Shown here: positions 23,342-36,799 of the stretch, in pieces | Layout of the letters: every line of letters begins with the position of its first letter | Numbering within the stretch: position 1 is the stretch's first letter | From: Limnanthes douglasii subsp. nivea | Lineage: Eukaryota; Streptophyta; Magnoliopsida; Brassicales; Limnanthaceae | Length of the DNA stretch: 64,000 nt | Direction of reading: 5' to 3' | Assembly: GCA_036936605.1 (NCBI GenBank) | Contig: JAUPFV010000004.1 | Location: forward strand, 287,164,009 to 287,228,008 | Translations under genes and position numbers: made by a program | The notes under the pieces: model-generated | What the model was told of the DNA's origin: nothing | Seen by the model: only the letters and a program-made list of their open reading frames with translations | Database searches by the model: none

Positions 23342-24541
23342 ATGGAAGAGAACATGGAGGATAGCATAGAGGAAGCCCCTTTCAAGACTGAGGCGTCCGG
23401 TCAAACAGGGGATACCACTTCAGATCGGAAAGGTAAAACCAAGGTAGGCATAACTCATCCGGACGCTCTTCCGGAGAGTTTAGATGGTAAGGTAGGTCCT
23501 TGTTTTAAAAATGTTAGTGTCAAGTACTTGTTGGCCTTGCTAAAGATAGTGGAGGTTCAAGATGTAAAAGAATCCGGAGGGTCAAAGAACCCACCAAGGC
23601 TTCCTAAAAAAGACAAAACACAAAGCCATCATTGACGAGAAAGCTATCAAGAAAAAGAAGATTACTATGGGGGAAGAGATAATCCTTCGCCCAACAGAAA
23701 TTCCACCCCCAGCTCTTGCTGACCCTGTCTTGCAAGAAGAAATTCCAACAGATCTTCAGTCGAGACAGATTGCTGGTGGAGGCAATGACGAAGTGGAACT
23801 TGAAGCCTTTCAAGACATTAGTATTTACTTTAATGATCTCGAGAAATATGATTTTGCAGGTCCTTACCGTCCCTCCAGCTCCTTCAACATTGTAACATAC
23901 AATGGGAAGTCCTACTCAATTCTCTAACTATTGATAAGAAAACCTTGTCAGACAATCTTCTGAATGCTCAATAGAGCATAAAGGTACTGAAGAAGGAAAG
24001 AGAAGATTTGGCAACCAAGCTGACCGCATCGGAGGAAACCGATACCGAGCTCCAAATCAAATACTCCAGCCTGGAGACATCTTCCTCACAAAACCTCACA
24101 GCTTTGAAGGAGCAGTTTAACACTAAGGATGACGATATCCAAAATTTGATGAGAAGGCCAAGTTGGAGAGCACTGTTCAAGAGAAGATTAAAGAATGAGG
24201 CCCTGGAATGCCAACAAAAATAAGCTATTGGTGAAGGTATAGAAAAATATGCTAACGATGTGGTGGAATCTTTAGAGAAAATAGACGATGGGATCAAATC
24301 CGACATGGTATTGATGTTTCACGAGACCTTCCGTAAGAGGACCCTTGGTCCCTTATGGGAATATGTAGAGTATGAAGACATCCCATTCCATACTCTGGTA
24401 GATGGTGACAAGCGCAACTACTCCATTAGAATACACTCCAAAACTGAAGATGAAGAAGGAACAGGTGAGAGTTCAGATGCGGAACTCAAGAGTCCTAAGA
24501 AGGATTGTGGTGAAGATAAATCCGAACAGAATAAGCCTTAA
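23342..24541 (+). pseudogene. aORF of element B, N-terminal domain deleted
   Basis: Starts MEENMEDSIEE at 23342. LPESLDGKVGP and VSVKYLLAL at about 23470-23550 match the segment that precedes the Transposase_28-like domain in F, but that domain and the intron seen in D, E and F are missing. The reading continues with Lys-rich sequence, the middle motif FAGPYRPSSSFN...YNGKSYS (about 23850-23920), a coiled coil (23940-24230), then SDMVLMFHETF and LGPLWEYV (24300-24370) and an acidic tail ending in TAA at 24539-24541. Frame changes occur near 23635 and 23925. It lies opposite to and downstream of pol. Function unknown. Confidence 0.7.
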
Positions 24542-24575
24542 GGTTTTATTGTGTAACTTTTTCTTTTGACAAACT

Positions 24576-24607
24576 AAAGTCTTTGGATGGCCAAGGCATA
24601 TTTTGTA
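24576..24607 (+). other. Hairpin motif after aORF B
   Basis: AAAGTCTTTGGATGGCCAAGG followed by CATATTTTGTA, 35 bases after the aORF stop. CTTTGG pairs with CCAAGG (with one G-U-type pair). Related hairpins occur after aORFs E, F and G. Confidence 0.5.
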
Positions 24608-24835
24608 CCACTAGTCAGTTTAAGTCTGATCAGGTTTAATTTATCCAGTTTCCCTTCCATTTAATACTTTGTTAAAAATCTTTCATGGCTAATGTTTAAG
24701 TAGCCTCTAGAATTTCAGAAGTTTTGAATCTTGAGAGTCGGAGTGTTGAATGAGTAAGTTATACTTGAATTTAGTTGAAGTAAAATCACACCAAACATTT
24801 GAAGAAGGCATCGTGTATTATTGAAAAAAAACCGG

Positions 24836-24900
24836 ACACCTCATTAAAACCTCCCCGCGTCACCATGGTAGGAAATAGTATGCCCCATAATATTTACATT
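24836..24900 (-). other. Conserved non-coding block after pol, element B copy
   Basis: On the minus strand: GGGGCATACTATTTCC, CGGGGAGGTTTTAATGAGG. The same block follows pol in A, E, F and G. Confidence 0.65.
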
Positions 24901-24933
24901 GGTATTTAACAAGTTAATATTTAGATAAAAACT

Positions 24934-27900
24934 TTATTCTAGATATAACCTGAGATGCTCGACATTCCATGACTGCTTTAAAGCTCTTCATTCTTCGTCT
25001 TGAAGCCTATATGTCCTTGGTTTGACATTTTCACAGACCAGATAAGAGCCTTCCCAGTTTGGAGCCAATTTACCAAACTGCTTCTCCTTGGTATGCAAAA
25101 AGACTTTTATTAAGACCTTATCTCCTGTTTGAAAATCTATTCTTTTGACTTTAGAAGCAAATGTTCTCCTCATCAAGCCTTGGTAGTGTGCTGTTCTCAA
25201 ATGTGCTCTAATCTTTTTTTCCTCTATTAAGTCCAACTGATTCCTAACTGCTACATCATTATCCTATTCAAAAAATAGTTTTTGACCCTATGCGATGGTA
25301 AAGTATCCTCTATGGGATTAATTGCATCCATCCCATATACCAAAGTAAAAGTAGATTCTTGTGTGGCAGCCCGAGGAGTAGTTGGGTAGGCCCACAATAC
25401 TTCTTGTCAATAACTTGGCCATTTTTCTACAACTCCCTCCAAATTCTTCTTTAATCCGAACAAGATGGTTCTATTTGCAACCTCAACTTGGAAATTTACT
25501 TGAGGGTGGAAATGAGAGAAAAAAACAATGTTGAATGCTTCTAGAGGTACATAAGGCTTCCATGTCTTTGTTATCAAACTATGGCCCATTGTCTGTAGTA
25601 ATCTTCTGGGGAACTCCAAACCTACAAAATATATTGTATATGATGAACTTAATAATAATGTTCGATGTGGTTCCAGCCAAGGGAGTTGCCTCTATCCACT
25701 TAGAGAAATATTCAATGAGGAATATGATAGTTCTGCATCCCCCAGATGTCATGGGAAGAAGTTTAACTAAATCCATCCCCCATTTAGCAAAAAGTATTGG
25801 CTCAGAAATAGTATCCATAAGTACTGCTGTCACGTGAATTTCATTCCCATACCTTTGACATGGATCATATTTCTTCACCATTTCTTTAGCATCTGTCATT
25901 ATGGTTGGCTAATAGTATCCAGCTAACAAGACTATTCGGGTCAGTGCCATGTATCCACAATGTACTGAGCCTTCTCCATCGTGTAATTCAGATAGGACAA
26001 CTTAGGATTCTTCAAACCCCAAACAACGTAGCAGAGGCCTGCTGAAATATTTTTTATAGAGGACTTCTCTTATTACCAAAAAACCACGAGCCTTGTATTT
26101 AATCTTTCTTGCCACAATTTTATCCGAAGGCAATGTCCCATCGGAAATGTATTAAAAGATCGTGTATCTCCAATCTTTAGGTTGTATCACAAGTATGCTA
26201 ATATTTTCTTCATCTTCTTTCTTTTGATTTAACTGTATGGATGGACATTCCTGTACAAGTATCCAAAAGTAGGATTCAGAATAGGCTATAGTTGTTAGAG
26301 AGTCTGCCAATGTGTTTTCCGATCTAGGAATATGCTCATAGAAAATATTTTTAAAATTGGATGCTACTTCTTTTAAGATGAGAATGTACTTAATCAGTTG
26401 TTCCATCTTGGCCTCATAGTGTCCTTGAGCGTGGTAGATGAGCAATTTAAAGTCACTCATTAACCAGACTCTCTTAGCTCCACGGTGGGGGAGTTAACTT
26501 AAAACCGACAATAGCAGCCTCGTATTCAGACTCATTGTTAGAGGCCCTGAATTCAAAGTATATAGCTTGATACATTTTATCACCAGATGGGGAGGTTAAG
26601 CAGATTCCAGCTCCACAACCCATAGTGCTTGACCCACCATCAGTTTGGACCACTCATTCCTTTTTGAAATTTATTTCTGAATCTTGTTCAGAGAACCTAT
26701 CAACATGAAACTCTACCAAGAAGTCAGCCACTGATTGAGCTTTAATTGTCGTTCGAGGGGCAAAAAAAATGTCGTAGTCACCCAATTCTACTGACCACTT
26801 AGTCATTCTACTTGATACATCAGCCTTCTAGAGAACATTTTTCAACAGGAAAGATGTTCGGACAACAATAGAATGAGCTTGAAAATACGACCTCATCTTT
26901 CTTGCTGCAATTACCAAAGCCAATGTTAACTTCTCCAACCTTAAATATCTTCCTTCAGCGTCTAATAAACTCTTACTGATGTAGTACACCGGACGAGGGT
27001 ATTTGTCCACTTCCCTTACTAGGACAACACTTATAGCATATTCTGATACACCAGGTATACATAAAGTTTTTCTCCCCAAACAGGTTTGAAAAGAGTTTTA
27101 GGTGAAGATAAGTGTTTCTTTATTTCAATAAAGGTTTGGTCACACTGTGGGGACCAGTTGAAATTATTAGCATCTCTTAATATTTGGAAAAAAAGCGCAC
27201 TTGTCCGAAGACCATGAAATAAATCTATTCAAAGCAGCCAACCTGCCAGTGAGCCTTTGGACTTCTTTTACATTTCAAGAAGGATCCATTGCTAGTAGGG
27301 CATTAAGATGATCCAGATCAGGCTGGATTCTTTTCTCACTTATTATATAGCATAGAAATTTCCCAGATTGGACCCCAAACACACATTTTTATGGATTTAA
27401 CTTTAAATTCTTGGTCTCTAAGTTGGAAAAAGTCTCTCGAAGATTAGTCATGTGTAAACCATCCTCCAAGATTTTAACGATCATATCCTCTATGTATACT
27501 TCCAGGTTTCTTCCGATCTGATTAGCAAATGTTTTGTTCACCAGCCTCTGATAAGTAGCCCCAACATTTTTCAATCCGAAGGGCATTACCTTGTAACAGT
27601 GGAGACCTCTATCTGTGATAAAAGTAGCGTGATCTTGATCATTCAGATCTACTTGTATCTGAGTATACCCTGAAAAGCCATCCATGAAAGACAACAATTT
27701 ATTTCCAGATGTAGAATCCACCAACTGATTTATTCGCGGAACATGATAGAGATCCATAGGGAAAGCCCTAATGAGGTTAGTGAAAGCAATACACATACGC
27801 CATTTGTCGTTCTTTTTCTTGACTAACACCAGATTGGCAGTCCATAGAGGATACTGGGACTCTTTAATATGTCCCATCCTGGTCAGTCGATCAACTTCTT

Positions 27901-28560
27901 GAACAATCACATCTGTTTTTTCCTTGGAGAAAGATCTTTAAACAACAGGTGCAACATCACATCGGAGAGACAACTTATATAAAATAACATCTGCTGGTAC
28001 TCCGGTTACATCACTATTGCACCATGCTAACATATGTTGTCAGTATTATGACACTGGGAGCCTCTCTGGGATCATCAATTTCACCCTCCTCAGTAGAAGG
28101 CTCCAATAACTGCTAATCTTTATGAATCCAGACTGCCTCCAATGCTTTAGGAGCAAGAGCTTTTGCGTAGCACTCCCTGGCTATCTTCTGACTACTTCGG
28201 ACAATGCCTACTTATCCCTAAACCGCATACTTTAAACGATGATGGACTGTATAGGCCACAACATGCATTCGGGAAAGCCAAGACCTCCCACCAATTGCGT
28301 TGTACGATGCGGGGAAATCTACCACAACAAATAGTACTCTTACCATCTTTTAAAGGGCCCCTTGACCAACAATACTTCTTCTTCAAACTCCCCAATTACA
28401 TCTGCAGAACTTCCTGTGAAGCCCACAATGGTTCTTTTTTAACATTGGATAACAACTGGATTCATCATTTGCTTGTAAGAGTTTAAAAACATGATGTTTT
28501 CCGAACTGCTCGTATCAATCCGAATTCGGTGTATATCATTTCCTCCTATAAAAGCTCTTA
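24934..28560 (-). pseudogene. Pol of element B (protease, RT, RNase H, integrase), decayed
   Basis: Minus-strand order. Protease around 28560-28120 (FFDEDDLR; later WLSRMHVVA and RECYAKALAP). RT 27950-26828 (KKNDKWRMCIAFTNLIRA; VMPFGLKNVGATYQRLVNK; VYIEDMIVK, so the catalytic YxDD is YIED; YYISKSLLDAE). RNase H about 26690-26150 (SDFKLLIYHAQG; ENTLADSLTTIA). Integrase 26110-24934 (PCQRYGNEIHV; KITTDNGP; HPQVNFQVEVANRT; FGKLAPNWEG; WNVEHLRLYLE then TAA at 24936-24934). A TAG followed by CAG TTA at 28115-28110 separates protease from RT in frame with the protease. Numerous stops, many of CAG-to-TAG type, and frameshifts show it is dead. Confidence 0.85.
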
Positions 28561-30009
28561 TAACCACCACATCCTCAAGTCATCTTCATCAAAGAATATG
28601 AATGGGAATGAGGACAGGCATTGATTGGACGAAGCCAAATTATGGACGTGTCTCTTCCTTGATGAAGGGGTAGGTGCAGTTACAGTATCTCCTCCAAAAA
28701 TAGTTAATGATTCGAAGAAGCTTATTAGTCTGGAAATTGACTTAGTTTTTTCTCTTATCACCCCACCTTATTTCGAGTTGGATCTTGATCCAGATACTCA
28801 GAGTCTACATCAAATCTTTCAATGATCACCATTGTACCCTCTTCCGCAGACGTTCCAAGGTTGTTCGAACGACCCGTCCGAGGATCATTGCCCGATATGT
28901 TTCCACTTCGCCTTTTAATGTATGCCCCCATCTTGCCCCTCTTAATAAGGTTTTGGGCCTCTTGCTTTAATGCTATGAATTCCTGAGTTTTATGGCTTAT
29001 ATCATTGTGATATTGGCAAAAACAAGTGTTCCGGTTTTCTCTGGGGGACTGCAATACCGCCAACTTTCGAAAGTGTACTTCATCCGTGGTTTTATCATAG
29101 AGTGTAGCTACATTTTCCTTCAATTTAACGAACCATTTAGGCTGAACCCAAGGACCCCTCTTACTTCTGGTTTGTTGGCTCTAGATTAAAGTTTTATCAT
29201 AGATTGTAGCTATATTTTACCTCAAAATGTATCAAAGTTTATATACACCCCTGAGGTAAGGTGTTATACCATTTAAGAGTACTCCCCGTAAAAGTTTTGG
29301 AGAAAGCTCTGCTCAAGAGCTTATCATCGTCATCAAAATTTATCATGAAGTTCTTGAATTGCTCCAAATGGTTGTTCGGATACCGACTTCCATCGTACTT
29401 CTCCATCTTAGAGCTATCAAACCTTTTAGGAAGATGTCCAGATAGTATTTTTTCAGGAAAAGGTGATTGCCTCTAGTTTTTATTGCGACTAAAAATAGTA
29501 TCTTCATTAGAAGTTGCAAAAATACCTGGTTCAGAATGAAAGCTAAAGGGATCAATCAACAATTGATCAACATGCTTGTGGGGTGATCCTTTGCCCTGGT
29601 GCCTTTTGAGCCTACCATGTCTGTCCCTCTTTCTTGAGTGTTTTTTGGTTAAATTCATCATTTTTATGGATCCCCCCTAATAACTGCTTGAGGATAATGA
29701 TTCTTCAAGTTCTACCTTATTTGAAGAGCTGCTGGAGGATTCAGATCCAGAGCTTTCAACAGGCTTAGACCGCTGTGTTTTCTTTGAACTGAGGTAAGTC
29801 TTCAGGGATGGCTCATTCTCCCTAGGGTTTTCAGTATGGTGAAGTACTGACGCTCCGGATTTCTTCTTGATATCTTTCTCTTCTTGTTTTATGGCTCTTA
29901 GCGCCTCAATTTCAGCCATCACCTGGTCTCGCTCCTCGATAGTGTAGTCTTTATTTTACTTTGCATTTTCCACCTCAGGATGTGGAGTATTTTTCCCATT
30001 CGGATCCAT
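28561..30009 (-). pseudogene. Gag of element B, decayed and internally deleted
   Basis: Start MDPNGKNTPHPE at 30009, about 70 bases inside the 5' LTR. A Ser-rich acidic patch (SSGSESSSSSSN) follows, then a basic stretch (KKHSRKRDRHGRLKRH), then the capsid-like Retrotrans_gag core (LPKRF, NHLEQFKNFMINF, STLKWYNTLPQG) at about 29560-29260. Comparison with C shows about 480 bases of gag missing near 29200. The C-terminal nucleocapsid region has CFCQYHNDISHKTQEF, corresponding to the C-x2-H-x4-H-x4-C knuckle of Tat gags with the last Cys lost. Gag packages the RNA genome in virus-like particles. Confidence 0.8.
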
Positions 30010-30058
30010 CCGAACTGTTTTCCTTACTGGTTTTGAATTTAAAATTCAGCCACCGTCG

Positions 30059-30080
30059 TCTCCCACTGTAGTCGCCAATT
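30059..30080 (-). other. Primer-binding-site-like sequence of element B
   Basis: Directly inside the 5' LTR the minus strand reads AATTGGCGACTACAGTGGGA. A TGGCGAC start two bases after the LTR is typical of tRNA-primed elements. Element C has AATTGGCGACCATAATAGGA at the same place. I do not assign the tRNA. Confidence 0.6.
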
Positions 30081-30458
30081 TGGTTCGGTTTGTTTTTTGT
30101 TAAGGGTAGACTGGTAGTGTTTTGATAATTTTGGGAGGTTTTGTGTTTAGTGTATGAAGTAGAGAGATAATTAAGCTGTCTACTAATATTAAATTCTGAT
30201 CACCCTCATTAATGAGAGTGGTTGGGGTATTTATACCTTAATTACTGACTCGTAGGCTTATTGGGTAGGGTCACGAAACCGGGTCAAATTTAAGGACCCA
30301 TTAGTCATATAGCTTTAAGTTGATTAGCAACCAGCTTAGTCAAAAGTTAATACATTTGTCCTGTTCGGATATTTAGTGTTGTGATATGGTCCAAATCTCC
30401 CTTGTTCGGATAAGTGGTTTTACTCAAAGTATAGTAACCAAAAACTCCAAACTCAGCA
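30081..30458 (-). repeat. 5' LTR of element B
   Basis: 378 bases, plus-strand ends TGGTTCGGTT and ACTCAGCA. Minus-strand TATA box GGTATAAATACC near 30225. Target duplication GTATC follows at 30459-30463. Confidence 0.92.
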
Positions 30459-30463
30459 GTATC

Positions 30464-31679
30464 AAAATAGTAAGATCATATCAATAAAATATGAACGATT
30501 AAGGAATACAAAGTATACTAACTAAAAATAGTTATTTAACATATTGATCAATAAATGTAAAATAAAGGATTAAAATTTAGAAACTTGAATCATCGGTAAA
30601 CGATTATTGTTAAGAATCAGTTCAAACACTGATGATGTTGTATTTGATAGGTATAAAAAGTAACTAAAGCTAAAAAAATAATAGGAGGCAGGGTCGTCAA
30701 GCTTATATAAATTTGGAGGAGGGCATTAAATTGAGCAACATTAACATCCTTAAATTAAAATATAAGACCAAATTCATAATAATATGAGGACTATGAAAAT
30801 TCTAAGAAGTTGGCAAGGATTGTATTAAGAGATATGAAAAGAGCCACACGCGAGGGTTAAATTCAAAATATGACGAATGGTAAAATCAGAGTCATGATGA
30901 GGGTCACATTTAAATTTATGAAAAGAAGTTTGCATTGAAATTTATAACGAAGGTCATATTTAGAGTTATAACGACGTCATATTTAGAGTTATGACGAGGT
31001 CATATGAAGATTCAAGACGAGTATGTTGAAAGTTTGTTAGAGAATTATAACTGTATTTACACTCGTCGTCATATAAAAGGTCATCCACAAAGTTTGTTAG
31101 ACAGTTATAACTGAATCACACAAGTAAATTAGTGATTTAGGGACATATATAAATTGGTGATTGGTATAATGTCTTATGTAAATTCTGTAAATAGTTACCA
31201 AGTCTTCATTTGGAGATTAAACGCATATTTTAATTAAAAAAAATATTAAACATATTTTTATTTATTTATTCGATTTTAGATTATTATTTTCGTTTCATTT
31301 GAAGAGGAATCGTTGTCTGTTTTCAAAGTTTTTTAGTTTTCTTTGTAACCAATGGTGATGAAATGATCGAGAATTGAAAGAACTTCTTCAATATTCAAGG
31401 CACTCATTTAGTTATTTTAGGAATCTTTGATGTATGCAATACTGGTGGTTTAAAAAAGAGACCATGTGAATTGATAATAATATATCATAATTAATAGATC
31501 GATGCGACGTCTCGTGCATATAATAGGATTGATTAAGTTCATGATAGGTCTTGTGTTGTGATAGTTTGTGCACAAGGTTTTGTTTCTTTAATCTAGGATG
31601 AAAATCTAACTAAACAAGGTATACATGCAAATCCTTCTAGTTTTTAACTTTAAGAATCTTAAATTGATGAGTTAAAACA
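30464..31679. other. AT-rich stretch with short degenerate repeats
   Basis: No gene recognised. Between about 30880 and 31030 a unit of roughly 30 bases containing GTCATATTTAGAGTTATGACGA occurs in three diverged copies. The rest has no obvious structure. Confidence 0.5.
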
Positions 31680-34620
31680 AGATTAAGTTAAAGTCAATCG
31701 TTCACAATTTGAAAGAAATCAAGAAGTTGAAGCAAGAATTGAGAAATTACCATAAGCTTTACAATATTTGACGAAAAATATCACGTCGAATGATAGAGGA
31801 AAGTAAGTGAGTCAGTAAGGTATATTTTAATGCGAGTTGCACCGAAGGATTTAAATAAAGAGAGGTAACATTCATTCGTGAGAAAAAAAAGAAATGTAGA
31901 TAGATGAAAATGAAAATAATAGGAAAAAAAGAAGAAATTTGAAGATTCTTGATCATAAAATTTAGTCGAGTAATACTGAGTCAAATAAGAGTAAAGGAAA
32001 AATATTAGCAACGTATAATAAAGAAAGATCAGAGGTGGCAGATTAGATGGTCTAGAAATCTCATTTTGTTCGTAATATTTTTTAGAGAAATATTTTCAGA
32101 AAGTTTAATACATACCGTATGAAAGCTTATGATGGTTCAGATGATCCTTAATATAATTTGGAATAATTCAAAAATATGATGATGAAATTTAATACGGACG
32201 ATATTTGATGTGCATAACATTTTCAATAATATTTAAAGGAAATACATATGATTGGTTTAATTATTTACCTAAAGAGACAATTTGATATTTTGAGCGACTT
32301 TGACATGCTTTTAGAAATTGTTTCATTGTCAATAGATCTTATAAGAAGCAAGCAGATTCTATAATAATTTTTTATTAGAGGAATGATGAAGAAAAATATT
32401 ATAAATGTATTGGAGACGTTAAGCTCTGAGTGATTGTTGGGTATACTAATAAGAAAACGATATTGAGAACTTTGTTTATGATAAGTGATGTTCCAAGTCA
32501 ATATAATATGCTTATGAGCAGACCATGGTTGCATAAAATAGAGGATGCTACTTTGTATTTTCTACAGTATCTCAAGTATCTGATTGGAAATTTTGTTGGA
32601 ATTCTAATAGGAAGTCATAGCAAGAGATTATTACCCATTCTCTTTGGATCCTTAAAAGTTGGCACCATAGAATTTATAGGATCTTCAATCGAGTGAAAAT
32701 GATGAGTTTGAAAAAAATATTGACTGTCCTAGGGAGGATGTACAATTTGATGAATTTTTAGATAAGGTAGTTAAATAAGAATCCTCAGATGAACGGCTGG
32801 TTAAGATCGAACTTCATCTAAGTCAAAGTTTTAAAGTAAACTTTTGGATTTATTAAGATATAATTTACATATTTTTTTAAAAGGCTAATGATTTTTATGG
32901 AGTGAGTTCGTTGTTCATCTATCATGAGTTGACAATTAATAAAATGATGAGGTAGATTCTTCAGAAGAGGAGGGTTTTTTTCATAGGAAACATAGAGGGA
33001 ATCATCAATGAAGTAGAAACATTGATGAGGCTAGGTCACATAAAAGAAAAACTTTATCCGAAATAGATTGTTAATCCATCTTTGATTAAAAATAAAGAAT
33101 GGACGAGGATGTTTGTGGATTTTCCTGATCTGAATAACGATTGTCGTAAATATGCATTTCTTTTGCCTGAGATTGATCAACTTTTTTATGCAACTATCCT
33201 TTATGGATCTTTTGCATTTATGGACACATATTCAAGGTATAATTAGATTCATATGGATTTAAATGAATAAGAATATACTTCTTTTCAAATAGATAGAGGG
33301 TTTATTGTTATCAGATAATGCCTTTTGGTTTTTAAAAAGCTAGATCAACTTATCAAAGGCTTGTTAATCGAATTTCCAAGAAGAAGTTCGGAAATAACAT
33401 ATAAGCATAAATGGATGACATGATCGTGAAAAGAGATATCGAAGATTGGCAAATTGAAGTTATGTCTGAAATTTTTGAGAATTTAAGAAAAAATAATCTT
33501 AAATTAAATATTTCAAAGTTCTCTTTTAGAGTTCTAAGTGAGAAATTCTCGAATAAATTGTCAGCAAGAATGGAACTGAAGTTGATCACAAAAAACTTAA
33601 AATATTGTTAAACATGGAGCCTCTAATAATTTTCAAAGAGGTATATAATTTGACGGGACATTTAACACCTCTATCGCAGTTTTATTTCCAATACTTTTGA
33701 TAAAATTCATCTATTTTTTGAAATCCTTAAGGTGGCTAAGAATTTTTGTTGAATTGGAGTGTGATAAAGCATGTTACGCACTAAATGAATATGTAATTTC
33801 ACCAGAGATCCTATCAGTCCCGATACGAGGTTGATCTTTATAACTTTATCCTTTTTTAATACTTTTGATTAGAGAAGTTGATAAAGTATAAAGGTCGGTC
33901 TAATATGTGAGTAAAATTTTAATTGATGCTAAAAAGATATCTGGATTTAAAGAAATTGGCTTTAAGTTTAGTGTTAGCCGTAAAAACGAGAACTTATTTC
34001 CAAAGTTATACTATCATTTTGCGAACATATTGTCCTTTGAGAAGTGAATTGCAAAATTCATATATCTCAAGAATACTCGCACGATGGTTGGTTTAATTGG
34101 GAGAGTATGATATTATGGAGGAGCCTGATACCATAATCAAGGTGCAAACAGTAAAATAATTGATAAGAGAAGGTGCACAATCTAACTTGACAATGGATTT
34201 TGAATGGATGGTTAAAGTAGATAAAGCCTCATGAGTTGATGAATGCTTTGGTTCAAGCAGAGAAATTTATTCCAAATCATAGAATACGATATTATTCTAA
34301 GGAAGAAAATATTGAAGAAAGACAAATCTCTATGGATTTATTTGAAGAGTGTCAAGATTAGGCTTAAGTTAGTGAAAACCACTACAAGAGCCTAGTTAAA
34401 ATCATATTTGATGCGAAGTTGAAGCCAAGAATTTTGAAAGACATGGATGTTGTTTTGAAAAAAACTTGTCAATGGGAAAAGATAAAATTACATAAAACCT
34501 AGCTCCAAACCGGGTTGGGCTATACAAGGTCATTTCTAAAGGGTGTCATGGAGCATACCAACTGCAAGATACAAATGTTAACATATTGAAATATTATTGG
34601 AATATTCAAATTTGAAAATC
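31680..34620 (+). pseudogene. Element X: decayed Ty3/gypsy gag-pol, integrase core missing
   Basis: Gag N-terminal helical part (about 31690, VEARIEKLPQAL) and Retrotrans_gag core (32090-32390: MKAYDGSDDP, FKNMMMKFNTDDI, DWFNYLPKE, FERLWHAFRNCF). Protease end (32430-32690: SRPWLHKIEDATL). RT (33050-33611: NKEWTRMFVDFPDLNNDC; FAFMDTYSRYN; MDDMIVKRD; NLKLNISKFSFRV). RNase H-proximal region near 33940-34110 (LSLVLAVKTRTYFQSY; SRILARWLVQLGEYDI). The sequence then jumps to the integrase C-terminus (34330-34620: MDLFEECQD; WEKIKLH; GCHGAYQLQD). The DDE core is deleted. Stops occur throughout. No LTRs or antisense gene identified, so lineage within gypsy is uncertain. Confidence 0.65.
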
Positions 34621-36799
34621 TATAAAGAAAAATTATAAATTGGTCGTGCGCTCTTCGTCCTTTCTAGTGGCGCAAAAAGTTTTTTTTTTGTAAAGTACAC
34701 TATAAACGTTTTTGTCTTTCCAAGATATTTGAATTATTAAGAAGTATTAGAAGGTATATATATAAAATAAAATTTCATGATTATTCTATAAGCCAAGTGT
34801 TCTCAATAAGAAAAAAAACTATATGCAAAGTTAAAGGAGGCTACATAAAAGGGCACCGTATATAATTATAAATAAGAGACTCCGAATTGAAAGACCAGAA
34901 GGTTATGCAAAGGACTATACTATCCCCTCACACAATATTCAACCGAATTGTCAATATCTTTTTTTTCTATTTTTCACAAGCTAGATTCACGTTGTGAATC
35001 TATTCCGATGTATCAAATCTCTTCTAATATTTTATGGTTGGAAGTTAGTTATTACATAAATATAAATTGGCGTCTTCGTCATGAAGGAAAGTTCTACCTA
35101 ATTGTGAATATTTTGGAAATAATGATAATAAATATAAATTAAAAAGAGTTTAAAAAGATAATTTAAAAATATGCTTAATACTAAAAACAAACTTGTAATT
35201 GGATTTCAAATTTCATGCGGAGGATATCAGATGTGTTCATAATTCTATATTGAGCCACGTTGGGATAATGTGGGAGTTGATGAGATATTATCAGTGTAGG
35301 AGATGAAATGGATACAAAGATAGGTGCTCATGTAATAGGATCTGTGTAGACACCGCATAAATTGGGGTTGTAACTGGTAACAAAATTTGCGTTTATTTTC
35401 TTTGACAGTTGACTTGATGCTAGTCCACTAACCTTATTATGGTTTTGAATTGAGGGAGGGTCCACATCTATAATTGATTTATTTCTTTTTTTTTATCTCT
35501 TGGCTAGTTTATTATGGGGATGAGGTTGAATTTTGTCGGGATTTTTGTTGATAGGACCCTCAGTAACAATTTTGACAAAAATGACATCGATAGAATTGAC
35601 ATAATCAATATTGGTGTTGGTGGTGTTCTTTATTGGTTTGACTTTTTTATTCGTGTCATAAAAAAAGGGTCTATTATTTTAGTATCGTCAAGAATGTCAT
35701 ATTATTGACAAGAGAAGGTACCCTAGACTAATTGTTCGGGGTCGTCCTTCTTGGGAACAGAACTCGAAGCAGTGGTGCGATTTTTATTTCTTATCGATGC
35801 TAAGGAAGTGGAAAATATGATATTTGGTTTCCGAATTTTAAGTTCTATCAAAGAACATATGCTTGAATATTGAACAATCACATTTTCGGACAACGTCTTG
35901 AACACTTAAAATTGGAACGATCACATTTGGGAACAATATTTGCAATAAGTTGGTTATCGCATTTGATTTTATGATGTTTTTCAGTTAATGCTCTATGTAT
36001 TTGTTATTTTGTTCTATTTATTTTATTTTGGTGTGATCTTCCAATTTATGTTCTATATACTTATCCGTTATGTTCTTGTATGTTATATGTTATTCAATTT
36101 ATGTTAAAACGTCCATATTAGTTTTTATTGCTTTTACTGAGATGTTTTCATCGAGTAGGTAATAAACAAACAATATGGTCATAAACAAGCATAAATAAAG
36201 ATCATAATAGTCATAAAGAAGTCATACACAAGGATCATAATAGTCATAAAAAAATTATTATAGTCAAAATAAGCATAATAGCAGTCATAATCTAGGCATA
36301 AACATAGATCGTAAACAAAGTTCATAAACAAAGAGTGAAATATAATAAGAACTGTGAAATACAACCTAAGAAAACATTTGATACCACTTGAAGAAACAAA
36401 AACACTCCTATAATTCGTTTTCTCGTCCAACATCACCATATCACTAAATGCTCGAACCGCCAATATATGATATAATGCATCATCGCGGTACCCATAGTGC
36501 CTAAGAGAGGGTTTTCTCCCACATATGTATAGATACCTATGGATTTCAGAGAACTTTCAAAGCATGAATTTTGAGATGCAATTAGATCCCACTCCAGAGA
36601 ACGAGGGAGTTGGAATCCAAAAATCGCTCTGGAAAACTCATAAGAATGATAAAAATTAGGAAAAACATCTCATACAAGAGGAATGAGATAAAAAAAACTA
36701 GGGAAAATTGAGGCACTAAGGTATCAAAGATAAGCTGAACTGAATCTTAAAGGTAAGGCTCAAGCAGAGAGTCAAAAATTTGATGGACAAGAGGATGAC
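34621..36799. other. Gene-free AT-rich stretch
   Basis: No recognisable coding sequence. At 36175-36340 a short motif (CATAATAGTCATAA and variants) recurs irregularly. TGTAGACACC at about 35345 resembles an LTR end but nothing around it confirms this. Confidence 0.4.

Larger units (their letters stand above)
22483..30458 (-). mobile_element. Element B: Tat-lineage Ty3/gypsy element with both LTRs
   Basis: LTRs at 22483-22869 and 30081-30458 bound the element. It is flanked by the 5-bp direct repeat GTATC at 22478-22482 and 30459-30463, a target-site duplication. Minus-strand order: 5' LTR, primer-binding-site-like sequence, gag (from 30009), protease, RT, RNase H, integrase (to 24934), then the opposite-strand aORF (23342-24541), then the 3' LTR. 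All coding parts are broken. Gag has lost roughly 480 bp compared with element C, and the aORF lacks its N-terminal domain. Confidence 0.92.

Noticed and set aside
32265..32534. 89-codon minus-strand frame over element X
   Set aside because: It is antisense to recognisable gag/protease sequence and has no domain of its own.
35340..35360. TGTAGACACC as an LTR terminus
   Set aside because: No partner repeat, primer binding site or target duplication around it.
36175..36340. CATAATAGTCATAA repeats as a CRISPR-like or satellite array
   Set aside because: Units vary in length and spacing with no regular period; a low-complexity tract in a plant genome.
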